DNA from: Plantactinospora soyae | Lineage (GTDB): Bacteria > Actinomycetota > Actinomycetes > Mycobacteriales > Micromonosporaceae | DNA length: 64,000 nt | Assembly (NCBI RefSeq): GCF_014874095.1 | Contig: NZ_JADBEB010000001.1 | Location: 3,968,001-4,032,000, forward strand | Direction: 5' to 3' | In this document: positions 1-9,012 of the stretch, in pieces | Numbering within the stretch: the stretch's first letter is position 1 | Layout of the letters: each line of letters starts with the position of its first letter | The notes under the pieces: model-generated | Databases searched by the model: none | Told to the model about the DNA's origin: nothing | The model's input: the letters and a program-made list of their open reading frames with translations, nothing else | Made by a program: the position numbers and the translations under genes

Positions 1-1198
1 CCTCGGCTCGGTGCCGCTCGCCGCGCTCGCCGTCGGCGGTCCGGTGATGACCCTGGTCGTCTGGATCGGCACCGTCACCGCGTACGGCACCACCGGGCGG
101 GCGGCCCGACGATTCGGGTACGGCGACCGGTCCGCCGCCGTCGCCGAGGGCGTCCAGTCGTCCTGGCTCGCCCTCGCCGCCGGCCTGCTGCTGGCCGTCG
201 TGATGCAGTTCGCGGCCGGCCCGCTGGCGCGTACCGTCGCCGGAGCCGGATCCCCCGAGGTGGCCGACGGCGCGGCACTCTGGCTGCGGATCGCGGCCAT
301 CGGCGCCCCCGGCCTGCTGCTGGCGGCGGCCGGCAACGGCTGGATGCGCGGCGTGCAGGACACCCGCCGGCCGCTCTACTTCGTGCTCGGGCCCAATCTG
401 CTCTCCGCCGTGCTCTGCCCGATCCTGGTTTACCCGGCCGGCCTCGGCCTGGCCGGTTCGGCGGTGGCCAACGCGGTGGCGCAGACCCTTTGCGGGCTGC
501 TCTTCGCCGGCGCGCTGGTCGCCGAGCGGATTCCGCTGGCTCCCCGGCCCCGGGTGATCGCCCACCAACTCGTGCTCAGCCGGGACCTGTTGATCCGGGG
601 AGCCGCCTTCCAGGCCAGCTTTCTGTCGGCGACCACGGTGGCGGCCCGGTTCGGGGTCGCCGCGGTCGGCGCCCACCAGATCGCACTGCAACTGTGGTTC
701 TTCACCGCACTACTGCTGGACGCGCTGGCAATCGCCGCGCAGTCGCTGGTCGGTGCCGCGCTCGGTGCCGGTGACGCGGCCACCGCCCAGTTGCTGGCCC
801 GCCGGGTCGCGGTGCTCGGCGGACTCTGCGGCATCGCCTTCGCGGTGATCATCGGGGCCGGTGCCGGGATCGTGCCCGCCTGGTTCAGTGCCGATCTCCA
901 GGTACGGGAGCAGGCCCTGGTCGCCTGGCCCTGGTTCGCCGGGATGCAGCCGCTGGCCGGAGTCGTCTTCGCCCTCGACGGGGTGCTGATCGGCGCCGGT
1001 GACATCCGCTACCTGCGCAACCTGACCGTGCTGAGCGCGCTCGGCGTCTTCCTGCCGGCGATCTGGCTCACCTTCGTCTTCGACCTCGGACTCGGTGGCA
1101 TCTGGGCCGGCCTCACCCTCTTCGTCGTGGCCCGGCTGGTCGGGCTGCTGCTCCGGATGCGTTCCGGCCGGTGGCTGGTGCTCGGCGCCATCCGCTGA
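1..1198 (+). CDS. MATE-family efflux transporter, 5' end cut off by window
   Basis: The reading frame is already open at the first bases, so the true start and the first helices lie outside the window. About 395 residues remain, made of long runs of hydrophobic residues typical of a multi-antimicrobial extrusion (MATE/DinF) membrane transporter, which exports cationic or amphipathic compounds by Na+ or H+ antiport. Full-length members have about 440 residues and 12 helices, so only a small N-terminal part is missing. The DinF-type neighbour of truB is a gene order known in actinomycetes. The substrate cannot be told from the sequence. The stop is followed by a short GC-rich gap before truB on the same strand. 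Confidence 0.88.
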   Translation, partial: LGSVPLAALAVGGPVMTLVVWIGTVTAYGTTGRAARRFGYGDRSAAVAEGVQSSWLALAAGLLLAVVMQFAAGPLARTVAGAGSPEVADGAALWLRIAAIGAPGLLLAAAGNGWMRGVQDTRRPLYFVLGPNLLSAVLCPILVYPAGLGLAGSAVANAVAQTLCGLLFAGALVAERIPLAPRPRVIAHQLVLSRDLLIRGAAFQASFLSATTVAARFGVAAVGAHQIALQLWFFTALLLDALAIAAQSLVGAALGAGDAATAQLLARRVAVLGGLCGIAFAVIIGAGAGIVPAWFSADLQVREQALVAWPWFAGMQPLAGVVFALDGVLIGAGDIRYLRNLTVLSALGVFLPAIWLTFVFDLGLGGIWAGLTLFVVARLVGLLLRMRSGRWLVLGAIR

Positions 1199-1291
1199 CC
1201 CCGCCGGGCCACCGGTGGCCCGGGGCGGCGGGCGTCACGGATGGGCGGGGCGCGGGTGACGTCGCCGGGCCGTCTGGCACGCTTGGCGCTC

Positions 1292-2185
1292 GTGAGCGTG
1301 GACGGTCTGATCGTGGTCGACAAGCCCGGCGGCATGACGTCGCATGACGTGGTCGCCCGGATCCGTCGGCTGGCCCGGACCCGGCGGGTCGGGCACGGCG
1401 GGACGCTGGATCCGATGGCCACCGGAGTACTGGTGATCGGGGTCGGCCGGGCCACCCGGCTGCTGACGTACGTGATCGGCGCCGGCAAGGGCTACGCCGC
1501 GACGATCCGGCTCGGCCAGTCGACGGTGACCGACGACGCGGAGGGCGAGGTGGTCAGCGCCGCCTCGGCCGGCGAGGTCACCGACGCCGCCGTGCACGCC
1601 GGTCTCGCCGCGATGACCGGAGAGATCGACCAGGTACCGAGCGCGGTCAGCGCGATCAAGATCGACGGCCAGCGGGCGTACAAACGGGTACGCGACGGCG
1701 AGACGGTCGCCCTCGCGGCGCGCCGGGTCACGGTCTCCCGACTCGAACCACTGGCCGTCCGGCGGGAGTCGGTCGACGGGATGGCCGTACTGGACGTGGA
1801 CGTGCTGGTGGACTGCTCGTCCGGGACGTACATCCGGGCGCTGGCCCGGGATCTCGGCGCCGGGCTCGGCGTCGGCGGACATCTCACCGCGCTGCGGCGT
1901 ACCGCGGTCGGCGGGTTCACCCTCGCCGAGGCGCTGACCCTGCCGGCGCTGGAGGAACGGGCTCCGGACGTGGTCAACCTCTCGGTCGAGGCGGCGGCCC
2001 GACGGTTCTTCCCGGAGCGCCGGGCGAACGTCGACGAGGCCAAGGTGCTCTCGCACGGTGGTCCGCTGGAGCCGGCCGGCATCGAAGGCCCGTACGCGGT
2101 CTTCGGCCCGGAAGGCGACCTGATCGCTATCGTCAGCGAGCGGGGCGGACGGGCCCGGGCCGAAATCGTGCTCGCACCCGCCTGA
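1292..2185 (+). CDS. truB: tRNA pseudouridine(55) synthase TruB
   Basis: TruB isomerises U55 to pseudouridine in the T-loop of tRNAs. The N-terminus carries the family signature DGLIVVDKPGGMTSHDVV, followed by GHGGTLDPMATGVL, where Asp40 is the expected catalytic aspartate. A second conserved block, GTYIRALARDLG, lies near residue 185. I chose the GTG at 1292 because family members begin only a few residues before DGLIVVDKP. An in-frame ATG at 1241 would add 17 unconserved residues. The resulting length of 297 residues is normal. It lies directly upstream of ribF, only 32 nt away, so the two are probably co-transcribed. Confidence 0.93.
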   Translation: MSVDGLIVVDKPGGMTSHDVVARIRRLARTRRVGHGGTLDPMATGVLVIGVGRATRLLTYVIGAGKGYAATIRLGQSTVTDDAEGEVVSAASAGEVTDAAVHAGLAAMTGEIDQVPSAVSAIKIDGQRAYKRVRDGETVALAARRVTVSRLEPLAVRRESVDGMAVLDVDVLVDCSSGTYIRALARDLGAGLGVGGHLTALRRTAVGGFTLAEALTLPALEERAPDVVNLSVEAAARRFFPERRANVDEAKVLSHGGPLEPAGIEGPYAVFGPEGDLIAIVSERGGRARAEIVLAPA

Positions 2186-2217
2186 GCGTGGCACACGGGC
2201 AGAAGGGGAAGTCAGGA

Positions 2218-3171
2218 ATGCAGCGGTGGCGCGGGTACCACGGAGCACCGGTGGGCTGGGGCCGGTCGGTCGTCACCATCGGCGTCTTCGACGGGATACA
2301 CAAGGGGCACCAGGCGATCATCGGGCACGCCGTGAAGCGGGCCCGGGACATGGGCGTGCAGTCGGTCGTGGTCACCTTCGACCCGCATCCGGCCGAGGTG
2401 GTCCGGGCGGGCTCGCATCCGGCCGTACTGACCGAACCCGCCCGGAAGGCAGAGTTGATCGAGGCGCTCGGGGTCGACGTACTCTGCGTGGTGCCGTTCA
2501 CCCCGGACTTCTCCCGGCTGTCGCCGGAGGCGTTCGTGCACGACGTACTGGTCGAGCAGTTGCACGCCGCGCTGGTGGTGGTCGGGGAGAACTTCCGGTT
2601 CGGGCACCGGGCCGCAGGCGACGTGGCACTGCTGGAGCGGCTCGGCCGGACCTTCGGGTTCGGCGTCGAGGGTGCGCCGCTGGTCTCCGACGAGGAGACG
2701 GTCTTCTCGTCCACCTACATCCGGGCCTGCGTCGCCGCCGGTGACGTCACCGCCGCGGTGGCGGCACTGGGCCGGCCGCACCGGCTGGAGGGCGTGGTGG
2801 TCCGGGGTGACCAGCGCGGCCGGGAGATCGGCTTTCCGACCGCCAACCTGCTCTGCCACCGCTACGCGGCGGTGCCGGCGGACGGGATCTACGCGGCCTG
2901 GCTGATCCGCCGGGGCGGCCGGGCGGGGCAGCGCGCCGAACGGCTGCCCGCTGCCGTGTCCATCGGGACGAACCCGACATTCTCCGGCCGGGAGCGCCGG
3001 GTCGAGGCGTACGTCCTGGACTTCTCGGACGATCTCTACGGTGAGCGGCTCGCGTTGGACTTCGTCGCGTACCTGCGGGAGATGCGCTCCTACGACGGCA
3101 TCGAGCCACTGGTCGCGCAGATCGCCGAGGACGTCGCCCAGACCCGCCGGGCGCTGGCCGACCCGGCCTGA
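2218..3171 (+). CDS. ribF: Bifunctional riboflavin kinase / FAD synthetase
   Basis: This enzyme phosphorylates riboflavin to FMN and adenylylates FMN to FAD. The N-terminal nucleotidyltransferase domain shows GVFDGIHKGHQ (residues 22-32, the HxGH-type ATP site) and TFDPHP. The C-terminal kinase domain starts near residue 190 with RGDQRGREIGFPTANL. The ATG at 2218 has a good ribosome site (GAAGGGGAAG) and gives the usual length of 317 residues. The in-frame GTG at 2188 has no such support. It sits between truB and rpsO, a common actinobacterial order. The stop codon falls inside an imperfect tandem repeat. Confidence 0.94.
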   Translation: MQRWRGYHGAPVGWGRSVVTIGVFDGIHKGHQAIIGHAVKRARDMGVQSVVVTFDPHPAEVVRAGSHPAVLTEPARKAELIEALGVDVLCVVPFTPDFSRLSPEAFVHDVLVEQLHAALVVVGENFRFGHRAAGDVALLERLGRTFGFGVEGAPLVSDEETVFSSTYIRACVAAGDVTAAVAALGRPHRLEGVVVRGDQRGREIGFPTANLLCHRYAAVPADGIYAAWLIRRGGRAGQRAERLPAAVSIGTNPTFSGRERRVEAYVLDFSDDLYGERLALDFVAYLREMRSYDGIEPLVAQIAEDVAQTRRALADPA

Positions 3172-3227
3172 CCCGCGCTGACCTGGCCTGACCCCGCGCT
3201 GACCTGGACTGACCCGTCCTGACCTGC
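3168..3227 (+). repeat. Three imperfect ~20-nt tandem repeats at the ribF 3' end
   Basis: Three units of 20, 21 and 19 nt, each of the form CTGACCC(C)G-CTGACCTG, start at 3168, 3188 and 3209. The first overlaps the ribF stop codon. No terminator hairpin is obvious. The repeat may come from replication slippage. Confidence 0.6.
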
Positions 3228-3272
3228 GGATCTGGCCGGGTCGGTGCGGCTCCGACCGGTACCCACGAGCCC

Positions 3273-3306
3273 TTGACTCGGACGAACCGTGCCAGGCTGG
3301 TAACCT
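3273..3306 (+). promoter_or_regulatory. Candidate promoter of rpsO-pnp
   Basis: TTGACT (3273-3278) resembles a -35 box and TAACCT (3301-3306) a -10 box. The spacer of 22 nt is longer than usual, so either box may be misassigned. It lies about 125 nt before rpsO in an otherwise gene-free stretch (3172-3429). Confidence 0.3.
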
Positions 3307-3429
3307 GACGGGGACGTCGGGTTACCGACGTGGCCTCGCGTGCCTGCACGACGCCGCGGGTGCGAGGTCGCCACCCCGGTCCCGTGACCGGATCGGTGGA
3401 CGTACGCGACAATCCAGGAACAGGGAGAT

Positions 3430-3699
3430 ATGGCGCTCGACCAGGAAGCAAAGAGCAAGATCCGGCAGGAGTACGCGACCGTCGAGGGTGACACCGGGTC
3501 GCCCGAGGTGCAGGTCGCGGTCCTGACCAAGCGGATCGCCGAACTCACCGAGCACCTCAAGGTGCACAAGCACGACCACCACAGCCGTCGTGGTCTGTTG
3601 CTGCTCGTCGGCCGCCGCCGCCGGTTGCTCAACTACATGCAGAAGAAGGACATCAGCCGCTACCGGTCGCTCATCGAGCGGCTCGGCCTGCGGCGGTGA
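3430..3699 (+). CDS. rpsO: 30S ribosomal protein S15
   Basis: S15 is a primary 16S rRNA-binding protein of the small-subunit platform. The 89-residue length is exact for the family. Recognisable segments are [14 protein letters not shown], the [12 protein letters not shown] loop that contacts 16S rRNA, and the C-terminal [12 protein letters not shown]. The ATG follows a clear ribosome site (CAGGGAGAT). pnp follows after a 295-nt gap that contains a strong hairpin, as in other actinomycete rpsO-pnp operons. Confidence 0.98.
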   Translation: MALDQEAKSKIRQEYATVEGDTGSPEVQVAVLTKRIAELTEHLKVHKHDHHSRRGLLLLVGRRRRLLNYMQKKDISRYRSLIERLGLRR

Positions 3700-3709
3700 C
3701 CTGAGCGGG

Positions 3710-3765
3710 GGAGTGGCCGTCCGAGGTGTCGCAGCCACCGGCGCGTACCGAGGGACGGCCGCTCC
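3710..3765 (+). other. rpsO-pnp intergenic RNA hairpin
   Basis: Arms 3710-3722 (GGAGTGGCCGTCC) and 3753-3765 (GGACGGCCGCTCC) pair over 13 bp with one G-U wobble, around a 30-nt loop. No U-run follows, so it is not a classic terminator. In Streptomyces coelicolor the rpsO-pnp intergenic hairpin is an RNase III cleavage site controlling pnp; the position suggests the same role here. Confidence 0.6.
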
Positions 3766-3994
3766 ACCCGCCACGTCGCCACCCCACCAGGGGCCAGCGC
3801 GACCACCCGATGGGGAGCCGGTCGACGCACCGGTCCTCGGTAGTGGCCCCCGGGCCAGCCGGCACGCACCGGCACCCCGGGCGCTTCGATCGAAGACCGG
3901 CCGTCTGAACAGCTCCTCTGACCACGGTCCCGTGCCGGGACGTACCGGCGCGGAGGGCGGTCGCGGCCCCCGATCGAAGGAGTGCTACCGCACC

Positions 3995-6403
3995 ATGACC
4001 GAAACACCAGGCACCAACAACACGCTGGGCAGCGAGCACCGCACTGCCGTGATCGACAACGGGTCCTTCGGCACCCGTGAGATCACCTTCTCGACCGGCC
4101 GGCTCGCCCGGCAGGCCGCCGGCTCCGTCATCGCCCAGCTCGGCGAGACGGTGGTCCTCTCCGCGACCACGGCCGGCCGGCAGCCGAAGGAGCAGTTCGA
4201 CTTCTTCCCGCTGACCGTCGACGTCGAGGAGCGGATGTACGCCGCGGGTCGCATCCCCGGCTCGTTCTTCCGCCGCGAGGGCCGGCCCAGCGAGGACGCG
4301 ATCCTCACCTGCCGGCTGATCGACCGGCCGCTGCGCCCGTCGTTCGTCAAGGGCCTCCGCAACGAGGTCCAGGTCGTCGAGACCGTACTGGCGCTCGACC
4401 CGCAGCACCCGTACGACGTGGTCGCGATCAACGCCGCGTCGCTCTCCACCAAGATCTCCGGCCTGCCGTTCTCCGGCCCGATCGGGGCGACCCGGATGGC
4501 GCACGTGGACGGCCAGTGGGTCGCCTTCCCGACCATCGAGGAACTGGGCCGGGCCACCTTCGACATGGTGGTGGCCGGCCGGGCCCTGCCGGACGGCGAC
4601 GTCGCGATCATGATGGTCGAGGCCGAGGCCACCGAGCACACCGTCGCGCTGGTCGCCGGCGGTGCCCCCGCACCGACCGAGGAGGTCGTGGCGAGCGGTC
4701 TGGAGGCCGCCAAGCCGGCCATCCGGGAGCTGTGCCGGGCGCAGAGCGAGCTGGCCGAGGTCTCGGCCAAGCCGATCGCCGAGTTCCCCGTCTTCCTCGA
4801 CTACAACGACGACGTCTACGACGCGGTCTCCGGTGCCGCCCGTAGCGAGATCGCCGAGGCACTCAAGATCGCCGGCAAGGCGGATCGCGAGGAGGCTCTC
4901 GACCGGATCAAGGAGCGGGTCGTCGAGCAGCTCGCGACCGACTTCGAGGGCCGGGAGAAGGAGATCAGCGCGGCGTTCCGCTCGCTGAACAAGTCCGAGG
5001 TGCGGGGCCGGGTGCTCCGCGACCAGGTCCGGATGGACGGTCGGGGCGTACGCGACATCCGGCCGCTGACCGCCGAGATCGCGGTGCTGCCCCGGGTGCA
5101 CGGCTCGGCGCTGTTCGAGCGCGGCGAGACGCAGATCCTCGGCGTCACCACGCTCAACATGCTGCGCATGGAGCAGGCGCTGGACACCCTCTCCCCGGAG
5201 AAGCACAAGCGCTACATGCACAACTACAACTTCCCGCCGTACTCCACCGGTGAGACCGGCCGGGTCGGTGCGCCGAAGCGGCGCGAGATCGGGCACGGGG
5301 CGCTCGCCGAGCGGGCACTGATTCCGGTGCTGCCGAGCCGCGAGGAATTCCCGTACGCGATCCGCCAGGTCTCCGAGGCGCTCGGCTCGAACGGGTCCAC
5401 CTCGATGGGCTCGGTCTGCGCCTCCACCCTGGCGCTGCTCTCGGCCGGTGTGCCGCTGAAGGCGCCGGTGGCGGGCATCGCGATGGGGCTCATCTCCGAC
5501 GAGGTGGACGGCAAGACCCAGTACGTGACGCTGACCGACATCCTCGGTGCCGAGGACGCCTTCGGCGACATGGACTTCAAGGTCGCCGGCACCAAGGAGT
5601 TCGTCACCGCGTTGCAGCTCGACACCAAGCTCGACGGCATCCCGTCCGACGTGCTGGCCGCCGCGTTGCAGCAGGCGTACGAGGCCCGGCAGGTCATCCT
5701 CGGCGTGATGCAGGAGGCGATCGAGGCTCCGGCCACGATGTCGGACTACGCGCCGCGGGTCACCACCGTGAAGATCCCGGTCGACAAGATCGGCATGGTG
5801 ATCGGCCCGAAGGGCCAGACCATCAACGCCATCCAGGACGAGACCGGCGCCGAGATCTCGATCGAGGACGACGGCACCATCTACGTCGGCGCGACCAACG
5901 GCCCGTCGGCAGAGGCGGCGGTCGAGCGGATCAACGCGATCGCGAACCCGACGCTGCCGAAGGTCGGCGACAAGTTCCTCGGCACGGTGGTGAAGACGGC
6001 CGCCTTCGGCGCGTTCGTCTCGCTGCTGCCCGGCCGCGACGGCCTGTTGCACATCTCCAAGGTGGGCGACGGCAAGCGGGTCGAGCGGGTCGAGGACTTC
6101 CTGAACGTCGGCGACAAGGTCGAGGTGTCGATCGCCGACATCGACGCCCGCGGCAAGATCTACCTGGACAAGGTGCGGCCCGAGGGCGAGGAGGCACCGG
6201 CCCAGGCGCCGGGCGGCGAGCGTCCGGCCAGCCGGGACCGGGGCGACCGTGGCCCGCGTGACCGGAGCGACCGCGACCGTGGCGACCGTGGCCCGGCCCG
6301 GGGCGACCGCGAGGGCGAAGCCGGTGGCAATGATGGCAATGGCGGCGAGGGTGGCGAGGGCGGTGCCGGCGGCGAGCGCCGTCGCCGCAACCGGCACAGC
6401 TGA
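3995..6403 (+). CDS. pnp: Polyribonucleotide nucleotidyltransferase (PNPase)
   Basis: PNPase degrades RNA phosphorolytically 3' to 5' and, in actinomycetes, also makes RNA 3' tails. The 802-residue protein has two RNase PH-like domains (about 20-150 and 340-560; note RFGSTSM-type core [18 protein letters not shown]), a KH domain ([16 protein letters not shown]), and an S1 domain ([21 protein letters not shown]). It ends in a basic, low-complexity Arg/Gly/Asp-rich tail of about 60 residues, common in actinobacterial PNPases and likely RNA-binding. The ATG at 3995 has GAAGGAG upstream. A longer open frame reaching back into rpsO is not the gene start. Confidence 0.97.
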   Translation: MTETPGTNNTLGSEHRTAVIDNGSFGTREITFSTGRLARQAAGSVIAQLGETVVLSATTAGRQPKEQFDFFPLTVDVEERMYAAGRIPGSFFRREGRPSEDAILTCRLIDRPLRPSFVKGLRNEVQVVETVLALDPQHPYDVVAINAASLSTKISGLPFSGPIGATRMAHVDGQWVAFPTIEELGRATFDMVVAGRALPDGDVAIMMVEAEATEHTVALVAGGAPAPTEEVVASGLEAAKPAIRELCRAQSELAEVSAKPIAEFPVFLDYNDDVYDAVSGAARSEIAEALKIAGKADREEALDRIKERVVEQLATDFEGREKEISAAFRSLNKSEVRGRVLRDQVRMDGRGVRDIRPLTAEIAVLPRVHGSALFERGETQILGVTTLNMLRMEQALDTLSPEKHKRYMHNYNFPPYSTGETGRVGAPKRREIGHGALAERALIPVLPSREEFPYAIRQVSEALGSNGSTSMGSVCASTLALLSAGVPLKAPVAGIAMGLISDEVDGKTQYVTLTDILGAEDAFGDMDFKVAGTKEFVTALQLDTKLDGIPSDVLAAALQQAYEARQVILGVMQEAIEAPATMSDYAPRVTTVKIPVDKIGMVIGPKGQTINAIQDETGAEISIEDDGTIYVGATNGPSAEAAVERINAIANPTLPKVGDKFLGTVVKTAAFGAFVSLLPGRDGLLHISKVGDGKRVERVEDFLNVGDKVEVSIADIDARGKIYLDKVRPEGEEAPAQAPGGERPASRDRGDRGPRDRSDRDRGDRGPARGDREGEAGGNDGNGGEGGEGGAGGERRRRNRHS

Positions 6404-6505
6404 TCCATCGCGCCCGCGCTGACCTGCGCCGCCTCTGTGCGCAGGTCAGCGCGGTGCGTGCCGCACGTGCCGGCACCGTTTCATCAAGCTAGGAGCCATG
6501 GTCCC

Positions 6506-7933
6506 TTGAGTCGGGCGAGACGAGCGTCGATCCCCGGCGCCAGCGGCGTTCCCACCAGCATCCGTGCCAACGTCGCCGCCGCTGGCCGTGCCGGCGCTGC
6601 CGTCGGCGGTGGGCCGGCCCGTGCGGTGACCCGGGTCGTGGACAGTGATCCACTCGGCGGCACGGTACGCCGTACCGTCCTGCCCAGCGGGCTGCGGGTA
6701 CTCACCGAGGCCATCCCCACGATGCGCAGTGTGTCGTTCGGCATCTGGGTGGCGGTCGGCTCGCGGGACGAGACCCGGCCCCAGTCCGGCGTCTCGCACT
6801 TCCTGGAACACCTGCTCTTCAAGGGCACCCGGAAGCGGAGCGCCCTGGACATCTCGGCGGCGATCGAGGCGGTGGGCGGCGAGACGAACGCCTTCACCAC
6901 CAAGGAGTACACCTGCTACTACGCCCGGGTGCTCGACCAGGACCTGCCGCTGGCCATCGACGTGATGTGCGACCTGGTCGCCGACTCGGTGCTGAACGCC
7001 GCGGACGTGGAGACCGAGCGCGGGGTGATCCTCGAAGAGATCGCCATGCACGACGACGAGCCCGGTGACGAGGTGCACGACCTGCTGGCCCAGGCGGTCT
7101 ACGGAGACCATCCGCTGGGCCGGTTGATCTCCGGGACCGAGGAGACGGTCTCTCCGATGTCGCGCCGGCAGATCCAGGGCTTCTACCGGCGCCGGTACAC
7201 CGCACCGTCGATCGTGATCGCGGCGGCGGGCAACCTGGACCACGCCGAGGTGGTCAAGCTGGTACGGCAGGCGATCGGGGGCACCCCGCTGGACAGCGAG
7301 GCCGGCACACCGGCTCCGCTGCGTCCGGCCGAGTCGCGGATCCGGACGAGCCGCCCCGGCAATCTCGTCGAGCACAAGGAGACCGAGCAGGCCCACGTGG
7401 TGCTCGGCTGTCCGGGGATCGGCCGACTCGACGAGCGGCGGTTCGCGCTCGGCGTACTCAACAACGTGCTCGGCGGCGGCATGTCCAGCCGGCTCTTCCA
7501 GGAGATCCGCGAGCGCCGGGGCCTGGCCTACTCGGTCTACTCCTACTCCAGCCAGTACGCCGACAGCGGCCTCTTCGCCGTCTACGCCGGCTGTGCGCCG
7601 GGCAAGGTCGACGAGGTGCTGGAGCTGATCCGCGTCGGACTGGCCGAGGTTGCCGCGCACGGGGTCACCGACGCTGAGCTGGCCCGGGGCAAGGGGATGG
7701 CGAAGGGCTCGTACGTGCTCAATCTGGAGGACACCGGGTCCCGGATGAGCCGGCTCGCCAAGGGGGAACTCCTCTTCGGCGATCTGCTCTCCGTCGACGA
7801 CCTGCTGTCCCGGATCGACGCGGTCGACGCGGACGAGGTCAACACCCTCGCGGCCGAGCTGCTGTCCCGGCCGATGTCGCTGGCCGTGGTGGGTCCGTTC
7901 GGCGCGGGTGACTTCCCGGCCGAGGCCGGCTGA
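6506..7933 (+). CDS. M16-family zinc metallopeptidase
   Basis: Mitochondrial-processing-peptidase-like protease that follows pnp in most actinomycetes. The inverted zinc motif HFLEH (residues 98-102) and the downstream ETERGVILEEI glutamate block are both present, so it should be active. The TTG at 6506 lies 10 nt after AGGAG (6491-6495). An ATG at 6498 lies between them in another frame and hits a stop after three codons, so it competes with the real start. Downstream, the Gly-rich GGGMSSRLFQEIRERRGLAYSVYSY block is typical of the family. The 475-residue length is slightly long because of an Ala/Gly-rich N-terminal stretch. Substrate unknown. Confidence 0.9.
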   Translation: MSRARRASIPGASGVPTSIRANVAAAGRAGAAVGGGPARAVTRVVDSDPLGGTVRRTVLPSGLRVLTEAIPTMRSVSFGIWVAVGSRDETRPQSGVSHFLEHLLFKGTRKRSALDISAAIEAVGGETNAFTTKEYTCYYARVLDQDLPLAIDVMCDLVADSVLNAADVETERGVILEEIAMHDDEPGDEVHDLLAQAVYGDHPLGRLISGTEETVSPMSRRQIQGFYRRRYTAPSIVIAAAGNLDHAEVVKLVRQAIGGTPLDSEAGTPAPLRPAESRIRTSRPGNLVEHKETEQAHVVLGCPGIGRLDERRFALGVLNNVLGGGMSSRLFQEIRERRGLAYSVYSYSSQYADSGLFAVYAGCAPGKVDEVLELIRVGLAEVAAHGVTDAELARGKGMAKGSYVLNLEDTGSRMSRLAKGELLFGDLLSVDDLLSRIDAVDADEVNTLAAELLSRPMSLAVVGPFGAGDFPAEAG

Positions 7934-7983
7934 CCCGCCTGCCTTCCCTGCCCCCTGTCGCCTGACCCGCCTGCTGCCTGCCT

Positions 7984-8957
<974 letters not shown>

Positions 8958-8960
8958 GGT

Positions 8961-9012
8961 GTTAGGAAGGGCCCCTTCTTCTACAGAAAACGATAGGAAG
9001 GGGCCCTTCCTT
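8961..9012 (+). terminator. 52-nt double-palindrome element, copy 1
   Basis: Two near-palindromic 17-mers of the type AGGAAGGGGCCCTTCCT flank a short centre (TACAGAAAACGAT) and also pair with each other. The RNA can fold as two small hairpins or one long one. It fills the gap between convergent dapB and the debranching gene, so a bidirectional terminator is likely. Copies 2 and 3 are at 25675 and 39386. Confidence 0.7.

Noticed and set aside
3671-6397. 908-codon open frame on the minus strand over pnp
   Set aside because: It mirrors the pnp codons in GC-rich DNA, is Arg/Asp/Leu/His-rich and lacks any domain; pnp explains the region.
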